The notes: generated by a model not told the origin, from the letters alone. A stretch of DNA of 16,511 bases from Thermodesulfovibrionales bacterium (GCA_021129835.1 JAJOKM010000065.1:1-16511), one strand, 5' to 3'. Numbered from the stretch's first letter, positions 5,487 through 13,820 are shown. Translations and numbers: made by a program.

Positions 5487-5622
5487 CTCCCTTGAGGCTC
5501 TTGCAAAAGTCGCTGTTTGTCATTCCGAACGAAGTGAGGAATCTTTTACTATCAATGAGTTATAAGACCCCTCGCGTCGCTCGGGGTGACATTTTCGGGA
5601 CTTTTGCAAGAGGCTCCCTTGA
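5487..5622. mobile_element. MITE-like element with 9-bp flanking direct repeats
   Basis: The direct repeat ctcccttga occurs at 5487-5495 and 5614-5622. Between them, 5496-5613 (118 bp) begins with ggctcttgcaaaagtc and ends with its near complement; the 14-bp core ctcttgcaaaagtc (5498-5511) matches gacttttgcaagag (5599-5612) perfectly. There is no coding capacity. This is the structure expected of a non-autonomous transposable element with a target-site duplication. The interior is a second, imperfect palindrome (gtcattccgaacga near 5519 to cgctcggggtgac at 5590). I cannot name the mobilising IS family; a 9-bp duplication fits several. Confidence 0.75.
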
Positions 5623-5750
5623 TAAAGGATATATTCGCATCAGATGTACCAAGTAGAATTTGAGTTATAAGTTTGTTGTAAAATCATCCATGCATGGGTA
5701 ATTATACAATGTTTGAAGATAAATATGAAATACAATTCCTTTGAAAATTT

Positions 5751-5782
5751 GACAACCCCGCTCAAAGAACTGCGGGGATGAC
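5751..5782. repeat. Short REP-like palindrome (ccccgc...gcgggg)
   Basis: gacaaccccgc (5751-5761) and gcggggatgac (5772-5782) are complementary at 9 of 11 positions around a 10-base loop. The loop aaagaact (5764-5771) can instead pair with agttcttt (5784-5791), so two exclusive hairpins are possible ahead of argS. The ATGAC-type ends resemble the other palindromes in this window. Confidence 0.6.
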
Positions 5783-5869
5783 GAGTTCTTTTTAGGTTCG
5801 ATAAAACTACATGGATAACTCCGGCAGCATGTTAACTCGTATAGATTTTTGGTGAGGCAATTCGGATAG

Positions 5870-5898
5870 TTGACAATCATCTCTTGTATGTTTAAACT
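5870..5898 (+). promoter_or_regulatory. Sigma-70-like promoter directly before argS
   Basis: TTGACA at 5870-5875, a 17-base spacer, and TAAACT at 5893-5898. The -35 is a perfect consensus, the spacing is ideal and the -10 is 4 of 6. The predicted transcription start (about 5905) is two bases before the argS ATG, implying a leaderless or nearly leaderless mRNA. The argS start has no Shine-Dalgarno, which agrees. Confidence 0.45.
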
Positions 5899-5906
5899 TA
5901 GCAGCT

Positions 5907-7589
5907 ATGGAAAAAATTCTCAGAGAGATACTTCGAAGGGCAGTTGGTAAAATACAGGTCTCCGAACTCGACCGTATCGAGATTGAAATTCCGAGGGAAG
6001 AAGGCTTCGGCGACCTGTCCACTCCAATAGCCATGAGCCTTGCGAGACGGCTTAAAATGCCTCCGAAGAAGATAGCCGGGGATATTATTAATGCGATCAG
6101 GGAAATTATTTTTCATTTAGAGAAAGGAGAGGCGGAAAAGACAGAAATATTTGATAAAATAGAGCTTGCAGGGAGTGGTTTTATAAATTTCAGATTCACA
6201 AGGGAATTTCTTTGCAATGAATTAAGGGGACTTATTGGAGAAAAAGAGGAGCCACTCGTCGATAATATCGGTAAAGACAAGAAGATTCAGATAGAATTCG
6301 TAAGCGCCAACCCAACAGGCCCTATGCATTTAGGCCATGGCAGAGGCGCTGCACTGGGCGCTGCGCTCGCTAATCTCTTGAGTGAGGCTGGATATATTGT
6401 AGAGAAGGAATATTATGTAAATGACGCAGGCAGGCAGATAAAATTACTCGGGATATCGGTCTTTGCAAGATGCAATCAATTATCAGGAGTAGATTACCCC
6501 TTTCCGGATGATGGTTACAGAGGGGAATACATTAATGACCTTGCAAGGGAATTTATGGATGAGCATAAAGAACGATTTATGGAGCAAAAAGCTGAAGATG
6601 TGATTAAGCTTGTCACTGATTTTTCATACCGAAAAATGCTGGAGGCCATTAAGAGAGACATTGAAGACTTCGGCATCTCCTTTGATTCATGGCAGAGCGA
6701 AATGGAGCTTTATAAAAGGGGCGAGGTTTCTCAATCCATAGAGGAACTCAAAAAACAGGACTATATATATGAGGAAGGTGGCGCAACGTGGTTCAAATCG
6801 ACCATATTTGGTGATGACAAAGACAGGGTTGTCGTAAAGAAAGGTGGGGAATATACCTATTTTGCGCCAGATATTGCATACCACAGAAAAAAGGTGCAGA
6901 AAGGGTTTGATGAAATAATCAACATCTGGGGCGCTGATCATCACGGCTACATCCCAAGGATAAAGGCAGTCATTCAGGCACTGGGATATCCGAAAGATAG
7001 TCTGAAGATACTGCTCGTGCAGATGGTATCCCTTTTAAAGGGTGGACGGCCCCTGCAGATGTCAAAGCGTGCAGGTGAATTCATCACACTCCGTGAGGTG
7101 ATAGATGAAATAGGCGCTGACACCACAAAATTCTTATTTTTAATAAGGCGTCCCGATAATCATCTCGAAGTGGATATAGAAGTAGCAAAGGCACACTCAC
7201 ACGAGAACCCCGTATTTTATGTTCAGTATGCCCACGCAAGGATTAACAGTATATTTAAGATGGCAAAAGGGGTGTTGCATGATACAGGATACGGATCATG
7301 GGGTGACTTTAACGGCAAGTTATTTAATAATGAAGAGATGAGGATAATTAGGAAGTGTCTACTTTATCCCATGATATTCAAGAATGCAGCCATGGCCAGA
7401 GAACCACACCGGATAACCTTCTATCTTCAAGAAGTAACCGGATTGTTTCACCCTTATTATCAAAGGCATAGGGTAGTTTCGGAGGACACGGAATTAACGA
7501 AGGCTCGACTTGCCCTTTGTGAGGCAATAAGGATTGTCTTAAGACATGGATTGAAGATATTAGGAGTAAAAGCTCCAGAAAGGATGTAG
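5907..7589 (+). CDS. argS: Arginyl-tRNA synthetase
   Basis: A 560-residue class I synthetase, of normal length, that charges tRNA-Arg in the cytoplasm. The N-terminal Add1-type domain (about 1-90, with GFGDLSTPIAMSLAR) precedes the catalytic core, with ANPTGPMHLGHGRG carrying the HIGH equivalent HLGHG (141-145). The KMSKS region is QMSKR (384-388, in LQMSKRAGEFITL). The C-terminal anticodon-binding DALR domain includes YVQYAHARINSIF. Starting at ATG 5907 gives the full N-terminal domain. No Shine-Dalgarno is seen, and a promoter-like pair lies immediately upstream. trkA follows after two bases, so the three plus-strand genes probably form one transcript. Confidence 0.96.
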   Translation: MEKILREILRRAVGKIQVSELDRIEIEIPREEGFGDLSTPIAMSLARRLKMPPKKIAGDIINAIREIIFHLEKGEAEKTEIFDKIELAGSGFINFRFTREFLCNELRGLIGEKEEPLVDNIGKDKKIQIEFVSANPTGPMHLGHGRGAALGAALANLLSEAGYIVEKEYYVNDAGRQIKLLGISVFARCNQLSGVDYPFPDDGYRGEYINDLAREFMDEHKERFMEQKAEDVIKLVTDFSYRKMLEAIKRDIEDFGISFDSWQSEMELYKRGEVSQSIEELKKQDYIYEEGGATWFKSTIFGDDKDRVVVKKGGEYTYFAPDIAYHRKKVQKGFDEIINIWGADHHGYIPRIKAVIQALGYPKDSLKILLVQMVSLLKGGRPLQMSKRAGEFITLREVIDEIGADTTKFLFLIRRPDNHLEVDIEVAKAHSHENPVFYVQYAHARINSIFKMAKGVLHDTGYGSWGDFNGKLFNNEEMRIIRKCLLYPMIFKNAAMAREPHRITFYLQEVTGLFHPYYQRHRVVSEDTELTKARLALCEAIRIVLRHGLKILGVKAPERM

Positions 7590-7591
7590 CA

Positions 7592-8932
7592 ATGCGTGCG
7601 ATAATTGTTGGCGCTGGCGAAGTTGGTTATCAGGTAGCAAAATTCCTCTCATTTGAAGCTATTGATGTAGTTGTTGTTGACAGAGACAAAGAGAAATTAA
7701 GACAGATATCAAGCGAACTCGATGTCGCTGTCGTAGAAGCCGAAGGCGGAAACCTTCTTGCCCTGCAAGAGGCAGAAGCAGATAAGGCAGATATTCTTCT
7801 CGCAGTAACCAACAGCGATGAGACCAATATGCTTGCCTGTCTCCTCGCAAAGGCAATGTTCACTATACCTCGCAAAATTGCACGGATAAGAAACCCTGAA
7901 TATTTCAAAAATGAAAGGCTTCTCGGCAAGGAGAATCTCGACATCAACCCCGCCATTAATCCTGAGCTTGAGGTTGCAAGGGCAATAATAAGACTTCTTG
8001 AGATACCATTTGCAGCCGATGTTGAGGACTTTGAAGGTGGAACCATAAAGGTTATTGGCTTCAAGGTTACAGAGGACACCCCTTTAATTAATAAGTCCTT
8101 AAAATGGCTTGAGGATTCTATAGGGAAAAGGATTCTTATAGGAATAATCGAGAGGGGAGATGAGGTAATAATCCCTTCAGGTAATGATGTTATTAAACAA
8201 GGGGATATAATTTATATGCCTGTTAAAAAGTGGGGGATAGCAGAAATATTACCACTGCTTGGGGTATCGACAGGCCCTGCAAAGAAGATCATGATATTTG
8301 GTGGGGGGAGAGTAGGATATAACATTGCATCTATTATGGAGCTAAAAGCAGATATAAAAATAATAGAGAGGAATAGCAAAAGGTGCAAGTATCTCTGCGA
8401 AGCATTACGAAGAACACTCGTGCTTTGTGAAGATGGAGCAGATCAGAAATTGCTTCTTGAAGAAAACATCGACGACATGGATGCCTTCGTGGCAGTTTCT
8501 GACAATGAAGAACTCAATATAATGACTGCACTCCTTGCGAAGAAATTAGGGGCTAAAAAGATTATTACTATTGCTAACAGGGCAGACTATATGCCGCTTG
8601 CCCGCAGCCTTGGATTTCAGGCTGTCTTAAGTCCACGAATGATTACAGCCAGCACTATTCTGCGATATGTTAGAAAGGGCGATATCCTTTCCTTAACTGC
8701 AATAGCTGAAGATAAGGCCGAGATAATAGAGGCGAGAATTAGAAAGACATCTCCGCTTATTGGAAGGCCTTTAAAGGAAGCAAAACTTCCAAAGGCAACC
8801 ATCATCGGCACAATCATAAGGGGTGAGAAAGTAATCATCCCTTCCGGAGAGGATGTAGTGCTGCCAGATGACAAACTGATTGTCTTTACTATCAGGGAAT
8901 CTATTACTGCGGTAGAAAAGATATTAATATGA
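7592..8932 (+). CDS. trkA: Trk potassium uptake regulatory subunit TrkA
   Basis: A 446-residue cytoplasmic gating subunit that forms a ring under the TrkH channel and binds NAD(H)/nucleotides. It has the usual duplicated structure: an RCK/TrkA-N domain starting IIVGAGEVG (4-12, acidic end of the second strand at Asp30), a TrkA-C domain (about 147-220, with DTPLINKSL), a second RCK starting IMIFGGGRVG (233-242), and a second TrkA-C (about 370-446, with SPLIGRPLKEAKLP). Length is normal. The ATG is two bases after the argS stop, with AAAGG about eight bases upstream inside the argS end. Its last codons overlap the trkH start (ATGA), indicating translational coupling and equal production of channel and regulator. 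Confidence 0.95.
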   Translation: MRAIIVGAGEVGYQVAKFLSFEAIDVVVVDRDKEKLRQISSELDVAVVEAEGGNLLALQEAEADKADILLAVTNSDETNMLACLLAKAMFTIPRKIARIRNPEYFKNERLLGKENLDINPAINPELEVARAIIRLLEIPFAADVEDFEGGTIKVIGFKVTEDTPLINKSLKWLEDSIGKRILIGIIERGDEVIIPSGNDVIKQGDIIYMPVKKWGIAEILPLLGVSTGPAKKIMIFGGGRVGYNIASIMELKADIKIIERNSKRCKYLCEALRRTLVLCEDGADQKLLLEENIDDMDAFVAVSDNEELNIMTALLAKKLGAKKIITIANRADYMPLARSLGFQAVLSPRMITASTILRYVRKGDILSLTAIAEDKAEIIEARIRKTSPLIGRPLKEAKLPKATIIGTIIRGEKVIIPSGEDVVLPDDKLIVFTIRESITAVEKILI

Positions 8933-10386
8933 GCTGGAGGTCAATACCAAACATCATAAATATATTGGGAATTGTTATAACCGCTATATCTCTCTTTATG
9001 ATATTTCCTATTGCTGTTTCCTTGATCTATAAACAGCCCGACACCCTTTATCTTGTTAAATCGCTCTTGATCACTCTTGCTGCAGGGTCTATCCTCTATT
9101 TCCTTACACGGGGTTACAAAAAAAAAGAGTTAGGACATAAAGAAGCATTCGTTGCAGTAACCGCTAGTTGGGTAGCAATGGCCTTTTTTGGATCCATTCC
9201 GTATATGTTGTTAGGGACATTTCATTCCTTCACCGATGCCTACTTTGAATCGATGGCAGGCTTTACGACGACAGGCGCAACTGTACTGGCAGATATAGAG
9301 GCGATGCCAAAAGGTATCCTGTTCTGGAGGTGCATGACTCAATGGATAGGCGGAATGGGCATAATACTCCTTGCCCTTGCAATATTGCCGATGTTAGGGG
9401 GAGGCGGCATGCAACTCTTCAGGGCAGAGTTCCCTGAAATAGGTGTCGATAAACTGAGGCCGCGCATTATTAATACGGCAAAGGCACTCTGGATTATTTA
9501 TGTCGGGCTCACATCTTTTGCTGCTGTATCCTATATGATTGGCGGTATGAGTTTTTATGACGCCATATGTCATGCATTCACTACTATTGCTATAGGCGGG
9601 TTTTCTACAAAGAACGCCAGCATTGCGTATTTTGAGAGTCCTTCCATAGAGTATACTGCTATTTTTTTCATGCTTCTGGCAGGGATAAACTATTCCATTT
9701 ATTTTTATCTCCTCAGAGGTAATATCTCAAGGTTATGGAGAAGCAGTGAATTTAAATTTTATCTTACCACTATAGCAATTGCGGCTGCACTGGTGATTGT
9801 AGCTACATGGAAGACATCATATGAATCTATTTCAGATGCCATCAGGTATTCTCTCTTTCAGGTAGTCTCCCTTATGACAACTACAGGGTATACGACTGCA
9901 GACTACGAGACATGGTCGCCCTTTGCCCAGATAGTCCTCATAATCGCAATGTTCTTTGGAGGAATGATTGGCTCGACATGTGGCGGTATAAAACAGGTAA
10001 GAATTCTTTTGGTGTTCAAACAAGCATACCGAGAGATTTATCAACTGATTCATCCTCGTGCAGTAACGCTCATCAAACTCAATGACAAGGTAGTAGCAAA
10101 GGGAACTCTAGGGAGTATCTGGGGATTTCTGTTCCTTTTTACGTTCGTAGGTGTTGCAGCAACAATTTCGATGGCTGCCATAGGAACCGACATTATTACA
10201 TCTTCCACAACCGTAATATCAGCGCTGTGCAATGTAGGTCCTGCCTTTGGTGACGCAGGACCTACCGATAGGCATATACATCTTCCTGGTGCCGGAAAGT
10301 GGGTGCTTATATTTTGTATGCTCACTGGAAGGCTTGAGGTGTATACGGTATTGATATTGTTTGTGCCCCATTTCTGGAAGAAGTAG
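8929..10386 (+). CDS. trkH: Trk potassium uptake channel TrkH
   Basis: A 485-residue inner-membrane protein with the fourfold membrane-pore-membrane plan of the SKT superfamily. The four filter segments are visible: TTTGAT (113-118), TTIAIGGFS (218-226), TTTGYT (317-322) and CNVGPAFG (434-441). The filter glycines are present, including the weaker fourth repeat. The end GRLEVYTVLILFVPHFWKK is the standard C-terminus. It starts in a 4-base overlap with trkA and needs TrkA for gating. A perfect 11-bp inverted repeat lies in the codons of the fourth pore. The stop is 18 bases from the convergent folP stop, with a heptamer array between and no clear intrinsic terminator. Confidence 0.95.
   Translation: MSWRSIPNIINILGIVITAISLFMIFPIAVSLIYKQPDTLYLVKSLLITLAAGSILYFLTRGYKKKELGHKEAFVAVTASWVAMAFFGSIPYMLLGTFHSFTDAYFESMAGFTTTGATVLADIEAMPKGILFWRCMTQWIGGMGIILLALAILPMLGGGGMQLFRAEFPEIGVDKLRPRIINTAKALWIIYVGLTSFAAVSYMIGGMSFYDAICHAFTTIAIGGFSTKNASIAYFESPSIEYTAIFFMLLAGINYSIYFYLLRGNISRLWRSSEFKFYLTTIAIAAALVIVATWKTSYESISDAIRYSLFQVVSLMTTTGYTTADYETWSPFAQIVLIIAMFFGGMIGSTCGGIKQVRILLVFKQAYREIYQLIHPRAVTLIKLNDKVVAKGTLGSIWGFLFLFTFVGVAATISMAAIGTDIITSSTTVISALCNVGPAFGDAGPTDRHIHLPGAGKWVLIFCMLTGRLEVYTVLILFVPHFWKK
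10234..10265. repeat. Perfect 11-bp inverted repeat inside trkH
   Basis: gtaggtcctgc (10234-10244) and gcaggacctac (10255-10265) are exact complements around a 10-base loop. Part of this follows from the protein motif, in which GP occurs twice in GPAFGDAGP, but the full match uses synonymous choices as well. It would form a strong mRNA hairpin about 120 bases before the trkH stop. Confidence 0.8.
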
Positions 10387-10392
10387 TCCCAA

Positions 10393-10413
10393 ACTGTTCA
10401 CTGCTCACTGCTC
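10393..10413. repeat. Heptamer array F, trkH/folP junction
   Basis: Three units (actgttc, actgctc, actgctc) of the same 7-bp family as arrays A-E, five kilobases away from the sugar cluster. On the minus strand it encodes the last residues (SEQ) and the TGA stop (10407-10405) of folP. Confidence 0.85.
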
Positions 10414-11259
10414 ACTAAAAGCGCTACCAAGTTTTATCGCATCTACGACCTTTGCCACCCTTGACATCTCTGCTACATCGTGAACTCTGAGTATGTTTGC
10501 GCCGTTGAATATAGAGATTGCGACGGCTGCCGCCGTGCCATCCTGTCTCTCAGTGGGCGGCGCCCCGTCTAAAATTTTTCCGATAAAGGCCTTTCTCGAT
10601 ACACCTATGGCGACAGGTTTTCCAATAAGTGTAAATTCCCGCAAGTTTTTTATTATCTCGAGATTATGTTCAAAGGTCTTTCCAAAGCCAATACCCGGGT
10701 CAATAATAATTTTGTCTCCAGAGATTCCAGATTTAGCAGCAAGCCGAATGCCCACCCTTATATAATCCATAATCTCTGGGAGGAGTGCATCATAAACAGG
10801 GTTATGCTGCATCTCTTTTGGTCTTCCCTTTATATGCATAATGATTACTGGCACACCATAACTTGCAATCACCTCAGGCATTCTGCTATCAAATCTAAGT
10901 CCGCTTATGTCATTTACGATGGATGCACCAGCATCAAGGGCGCATCTTGCCACCTCTGCCTTATAGGTGTCGATTGAGATCGGAATATTTATCTTCTTCG
11001 AAATGCCTTCTATTAATGGTATTGTTCGCCTTATTTCTTCTTTGACCTCAACAGATTCAGAACCTGGCCTTGTAGACTCACCGCCGATATCTATAATGTC
11101 AGCGCCTTCTTCTACAAGTCTATATGCATGCTCGATAGCCTTTTCCCTCTCAACATAAAGGCCACCGTCTGAAAATGAGTCGGGGGTGACATTAATCACC
11201 CCCATTATGTAGCTTTTTTTCCTGAAATCCAGACAAAAATCTGCCCACTCGATCTTCAC
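10405..11259 (-). CDS. folP: Dihydropteroate synthase
   Basis: A 284-residue TIM-barrel enzyme that joins p-aminobenzoate to dihydropterin pyrophosphate in folate synthesis. It shows the pterin/pyrophosphate loop VINVTPDSFSDGG (21-33), IDIGGESTRPG (56-66), ISIDTYK (94-100), NDISG (116-120), IIIDPGIGFGKTFEHN (184-199), GVSRKAFIG (219-227) and the end motif RVHDV (258-262). It begins with GTG (11259-11257), one base after the ftsH stop and with no good Shine-Dalgarno, so its translation probably depends on ftsH. The ftsH-folP pair is common in bacteria; glmM, which often follows, is not here. The last residues (SEQ) and the stop lie in heptamer array F, so the C-terminus has been slightly reshaped. 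Confidence 0.96.
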   Translation of the reverse strand: MKIEWADFCLDFRKKSYIMGVINVTPDSFSDGGLYVEREKAIEHAYRLVEEGADIIDIGGESTRPGSESVEVKEEIRRTIPLIEGISKKINIPISIDTYKAEVARCALDAGASIVNDISGLRFDSRMPEVIASYGVPVIIMHIKGRPKEMQHNPVYDALLPEIMDYIRVGIRLAAKSGISGDKIIIDPGIGFGKTFEHNLEIIKNLREFTLIGKPVAIGVSRKAFIGKILDGAPPTERQDGTAAAVAISIFNGANILRVHDVAEMSRVAKVVDAIKLGSAFSEQ

Positions 11260-11260
11260 A

Positions 11261-13066
11261 TTATGATATTGATAGACTGACAGACCTTAACTTATCAATA
11301 AGGCTGTCTACCTCACGGCTCTCCATGGTCTCCACCTCGAGAAGATTTTTTGCAAGAGCATCAAGGATGTCGTAATTATCTTCTAAGAGTTTTTTCGCAC
11401 TTTTATAAGCAACTGTAACGATATTCGTTATCTCTCCGTCTATCTCTTCTGCCATTTTTTCACTATAGTCCTTAGGTCTTCCCATCTCTCTGCCAAGGAA
11501 TAAATGTTCATCCCTTTTGCCAAAAGTGAGGGGACCAATTCTTTCGCTCATGCCCCATTCTGTAACCATTTTCCTTGCAAGGGTAGTGGCCCGGTCAAGG
11601 TCATTGCCAGCGCCGGTAGTCATCTGGTGGAGGGCTATCTCCTCTGCTGCCCTACCTCCCATGAGCACTTCAAGGGTCTTCAGTAAATACTCTTTCGAAT
11701 ATGTATACCTGTCGTCTATCGGCAGTTGTTGTGTTACTCCGAGCGCCCTCCCCCTCGGTATTATACTTACTTTATGCAGTGGATCAGTTCCAGGTGTTAA
11801 TGTGGCAACAAGGGCGTGGCCTGCCTCATGATAGGCAGTATTTCTCTTTTCTGTGTCACTCAAAACCATGCTTCGTCTTTCTGCCCCCATCAATACCTTA
11901 TCCTTTGCAAACTCAAAGTCAGCTATGTCAACCTTCTCCTTTGACTTTCTTGCAGCATAAAGGGAGGCTTCATTTATGAGATTTGAGAGGTCTGCACCCG
12001 TAAACCCAGGTGTCCCCTTCGCAATTTTTTCGAGGTTGACATCATCAGCAACCGGCACATTTTTCACATGAACATTGAGTATTTCTAATCTTCCACCGAT
12101 ATCGGGGAGCGGAATATGTACCTGCCTGTCAAATCTTCCGGGCCTCAAAAGGGCAGGGTCAAGGACATCAGGTCTGTTTGTTGCAGCAACGACAATGACA
12201 CCTTCATTGCCAATAAAGCCGTCCATCTCGACAAGGAGCTGATTCAGAGTCTGTTCCCTTTCGTCATGCCCACCCCCAAGTCCTGTCCCTCTGTGTCTGC
12301 CAACAGCATCTATTTCATCTATAAATAATAAGCAGGGCGCAGCTTTCTTCGCTTGTTCAAAGAGGTCCCTCACCCGCGACGCACCAACCCCAACAAACAT
12401 CTCTACAAAATCAGAGCCACTAATCGAAAAGAATGGCACCTTTGCCTCGCCTGCAATTGCCTTAGCGAGCAAGGTCTTGCCTGTGCCTGGGGAGCCGACT
12501 AGCAGGACACCTTTAGGAATCTTGCCGCCTAATTTTAAGAACTTTTGCGGATCCCTAAGAAAGTCAATTATCTCTTCTACTTCGTCCTTTGCCTCTTTTA
12601 TCCCTGCTACATCGACAAATGTTATCTTGGCATCCTTTTCCGATACCAACTTTGCCTTTGTCTTCCCAAAGGAGATCGCCCTGTTACCTCCCATCTGCAT
12701 CTGCCTCATAAAGAATATCCAGACCAGCACTAAAAGGAGAATAGGTCCCCATGTAAAAAGAAAGGCTAAATACCACGGAGTTCCAGGTGGAGGTTTGGCG
12801 GTTATTTTTACACCATTATTCTTTAGCTTATCAACAAGGCCTGGATAGTTCGCAATATGTGTTGTAAAGGTACTGCCGTCAATTAACGTTCCAGTGATGT
12901 GGTTTTCTTGAATAGTTACCGCGATTACTTCTCTGCGATCAACCATCGAAATGAAGTCAGAAAATATTATCTCATTCTCCTTTTCTGCGGGGGGCACAGC
13001 AAACAAATTAATAAAAAGGATTACACTAAGCCCAACGGCAATCCAGACAAACAAATTCCTCTGCAT
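11261..13066 (-). CDS. ftsH: ATP-dependent zinc metalloprotease FtsH
   Basis: A 601-residue membrane-anchored AAA+ protease that degrades damaged membrane proteins and short-lived regulators. It has a first membrane span (about 5-24, FVWIAVGLSVILFINLFAV), a periplasmic domain of about 80 residues, and a second span (about 98-118, WYLAFLFTWGPILLLVLVWI). The AAA module has Walker A GSPGTGKT (191-198), Walker B LLFIDEID (246-253) and the second region of homology RPDVLDPALLRPGRFDRQ. The zinc site is HEAGH (413-417), with the third ligand in TGAGNDLDRAT. I chose ATG 13066, with AGGGA seven bases upstream; the longer frame begins with GTG 13087 and adds seven polar residues. It lies 22 bases after rph and directly before folP. 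Confidence 0.97.
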   Translation of the reverse strand: MQRNLFVWIAVGLSVILFINLFAVPPAEKENEIIFSDFISMVDRREVIAVTIQENHITGTLIDGSTFTTHIANYPGLVDKLKNNGVKITAKPPPGTPWYLAFLFTWGPILLLVLVWIFFMRQMQMGGNRAISFGKTKAKLVSEKDAKITFVDVAGIKEAKDEVEEIIDFLRDPQKFLKLGGKIPKGVLLVGSPGTGKTLLAKAIAGEAKVPFFSISGSDFVEMFVGVGASRVRDLFEQAKKAAPCLLFIDEIDAVGRHRGTGLGGGHDEREQTLNQLLVEMDGFIGNEGVIVVAATNRPDVLDPALLRPGRFDRQVHIPLPDIGGRLEILNVHVKNVPVADDVNLEKIAKGTPGFTGADLSNLINEASLYAARKSKEKVDIADFEFAKDKVLMGAERRSMVLSDTEKRNTAYHEAGHALVATLTPGTDPLHKVSIIPRGRALGVTQQLPIDDRYTYSKEYLLKTLEVLMGGRAAEEIALHQMTTGAGNDLDRATTLARKMVTEWGMSERIGPLTFGKRDEHLFLGREMGRPKDYSEKMAEEIDGEITNIVTVAYKSAKKLLEDNYDILDALAKNLLEVETMESREVDSLIDKLRSVSLSIS

Positions 13067-13088
13067 ATTTCTTCCCTGTCCTTCCACC

Positions 13089-13820
13089 TTAATATTTTAA
13101 CACATTTAATCTTAAAATCTCCTTCTGAACCTTAATTAACTCCGATATCCCTTTTTCTGCCATAGCCACCATAGAATTAAGCATATCTCTCGAAAATGAC
13201 CTTGTTTCAGCAGTGCCTTGAATTTCTACTATCTTACCACTTTCTTCCATAACCACATTCATGTCAACCTCCGCAGAAGAGTCTTCAGCATAACAGAGGT
13301 CAAGACGAGGCTCACTGTTAATAATTCCGACGCTGACTGCAGCAAGATAATCTTTTATAGGATTTTTCTCTATCGTTCCATTTTTCAGCGAATGCTGCAA
13401 CACACTGTGAAGGGCAATAAAGGCACCTGTTATAGAAGCAGTTCTTGTTCCACCATCTGCTTGTATTACATCGCAATCAATCCGTATTGTCCTTTCACCT
13501 ATGCACTTAAAATCAATTATCGCCCTCAATGACCTTCCGATCAATCTCTGTATTTCGTGTGTCCTCCCTCCAACACGCCCCGATGTGGACTCCCTTGCTG
13601 TCCTTATATGGGTTGCCCGCGGAAGCATTCCGTACTCCGCAGTCAGCCAGCCTCTCTTTTGATCTCTTAAAAATGGCGGCACCCTATCCTCTATAGATGC
13701 TGTGCATATAACCTTTGTATCGCCAACTTCTATTAATATAGAACCATTTACGGTCGTTATGAAATTCCTCGTAATCTTAACCTTTCTTAACTCGTCATTT
13801 TTTCTTCCGTCAGTTCTCAT
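13089..13820 (-). CDS. rph: Ribonuclease PH
   Basis: A 243-residue phosphorolytic 3'-5' exoribonuclease that trims the 3' ends of tRNA precursors and works as a hexamer. Family signatures are MRTDGR at the start, EYGMLPRAT (62-70), GGRTHEIQRLIGRSLRA (84-100) and the active-site/phosphate segment DVIQADGGTRTASITG (117-132). Length is normal and the protein appears intact. The ATG at 13820 overlaps the murI end by 11 bases, with GGGAG about four bases upstream. In related gene orders rph is often followed by the XTP/dITP pyrophosphatase gene rdgB, but here ftsH comes directly after it. Confidence 0.96.
   Translation of the reverse strand: MRTDGRKNDELRKVKITRNFITTVNGSILIEVGDTKVICTASIEDRVPPFLRDQKRGWLTAEYGMLPRATHIRTARESTSGRVGGRTHEIQRLIGRSLRAIIDFKCIGERTIRIDCDVIQADGGTRTASITGAFIALHSVLQHSLKNGTIEKNPIKDYLAAVSVGIINSEPRLDLCYAEDSSAEVDMNVVMEESGKIVEIQGTAETRSFSRDMLNSMVAMAEKGISELIKVQKEILRLNVLKY

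Larger units (their letters stand above)
5408..5906. other. Divergent intergenic region rfbF / argS
   Basis: 499 bases with no credible gene. It holds a MITE-like element (5487-5622 with its flanking repeats), a short palindrome (5751-5782) and a promoter-like pair close to argS (5870-5898). Short frames here have no family resemblance. I do not see a convincing promoter for rfbF upstream of 5407. The remaining AT-rich sequence between 5623 and 5750 shows nothing I can name. Confidence 0.7.

Noticed and set aside
5665..5880. Minus-strand ORF of 71 codons upstream of argS
   Set aside because: Composition is unlike the neighbours, it has no ribosome binding site or family resemblance, and it runs through a palindromic repeat.
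5751..5906. T-box or riboswitch controlling argS
   Set aside because: No T-box AGGGTGG-type motif or recognisable specifier-loop layout is visible; the hairpins look REP-derived.
7630..8079. 149-codon minus-strand ORF opposite trkA
   Set aside because: Low-complexity Ser/Ala-rich translation, a typical antisense shadow of an intact gene.
10387..10404. Bidirectional terminator between trkH and folP
   Set aside because: The 18-base gap holds only heptamer repeat with no GC-rich stem and T-run.
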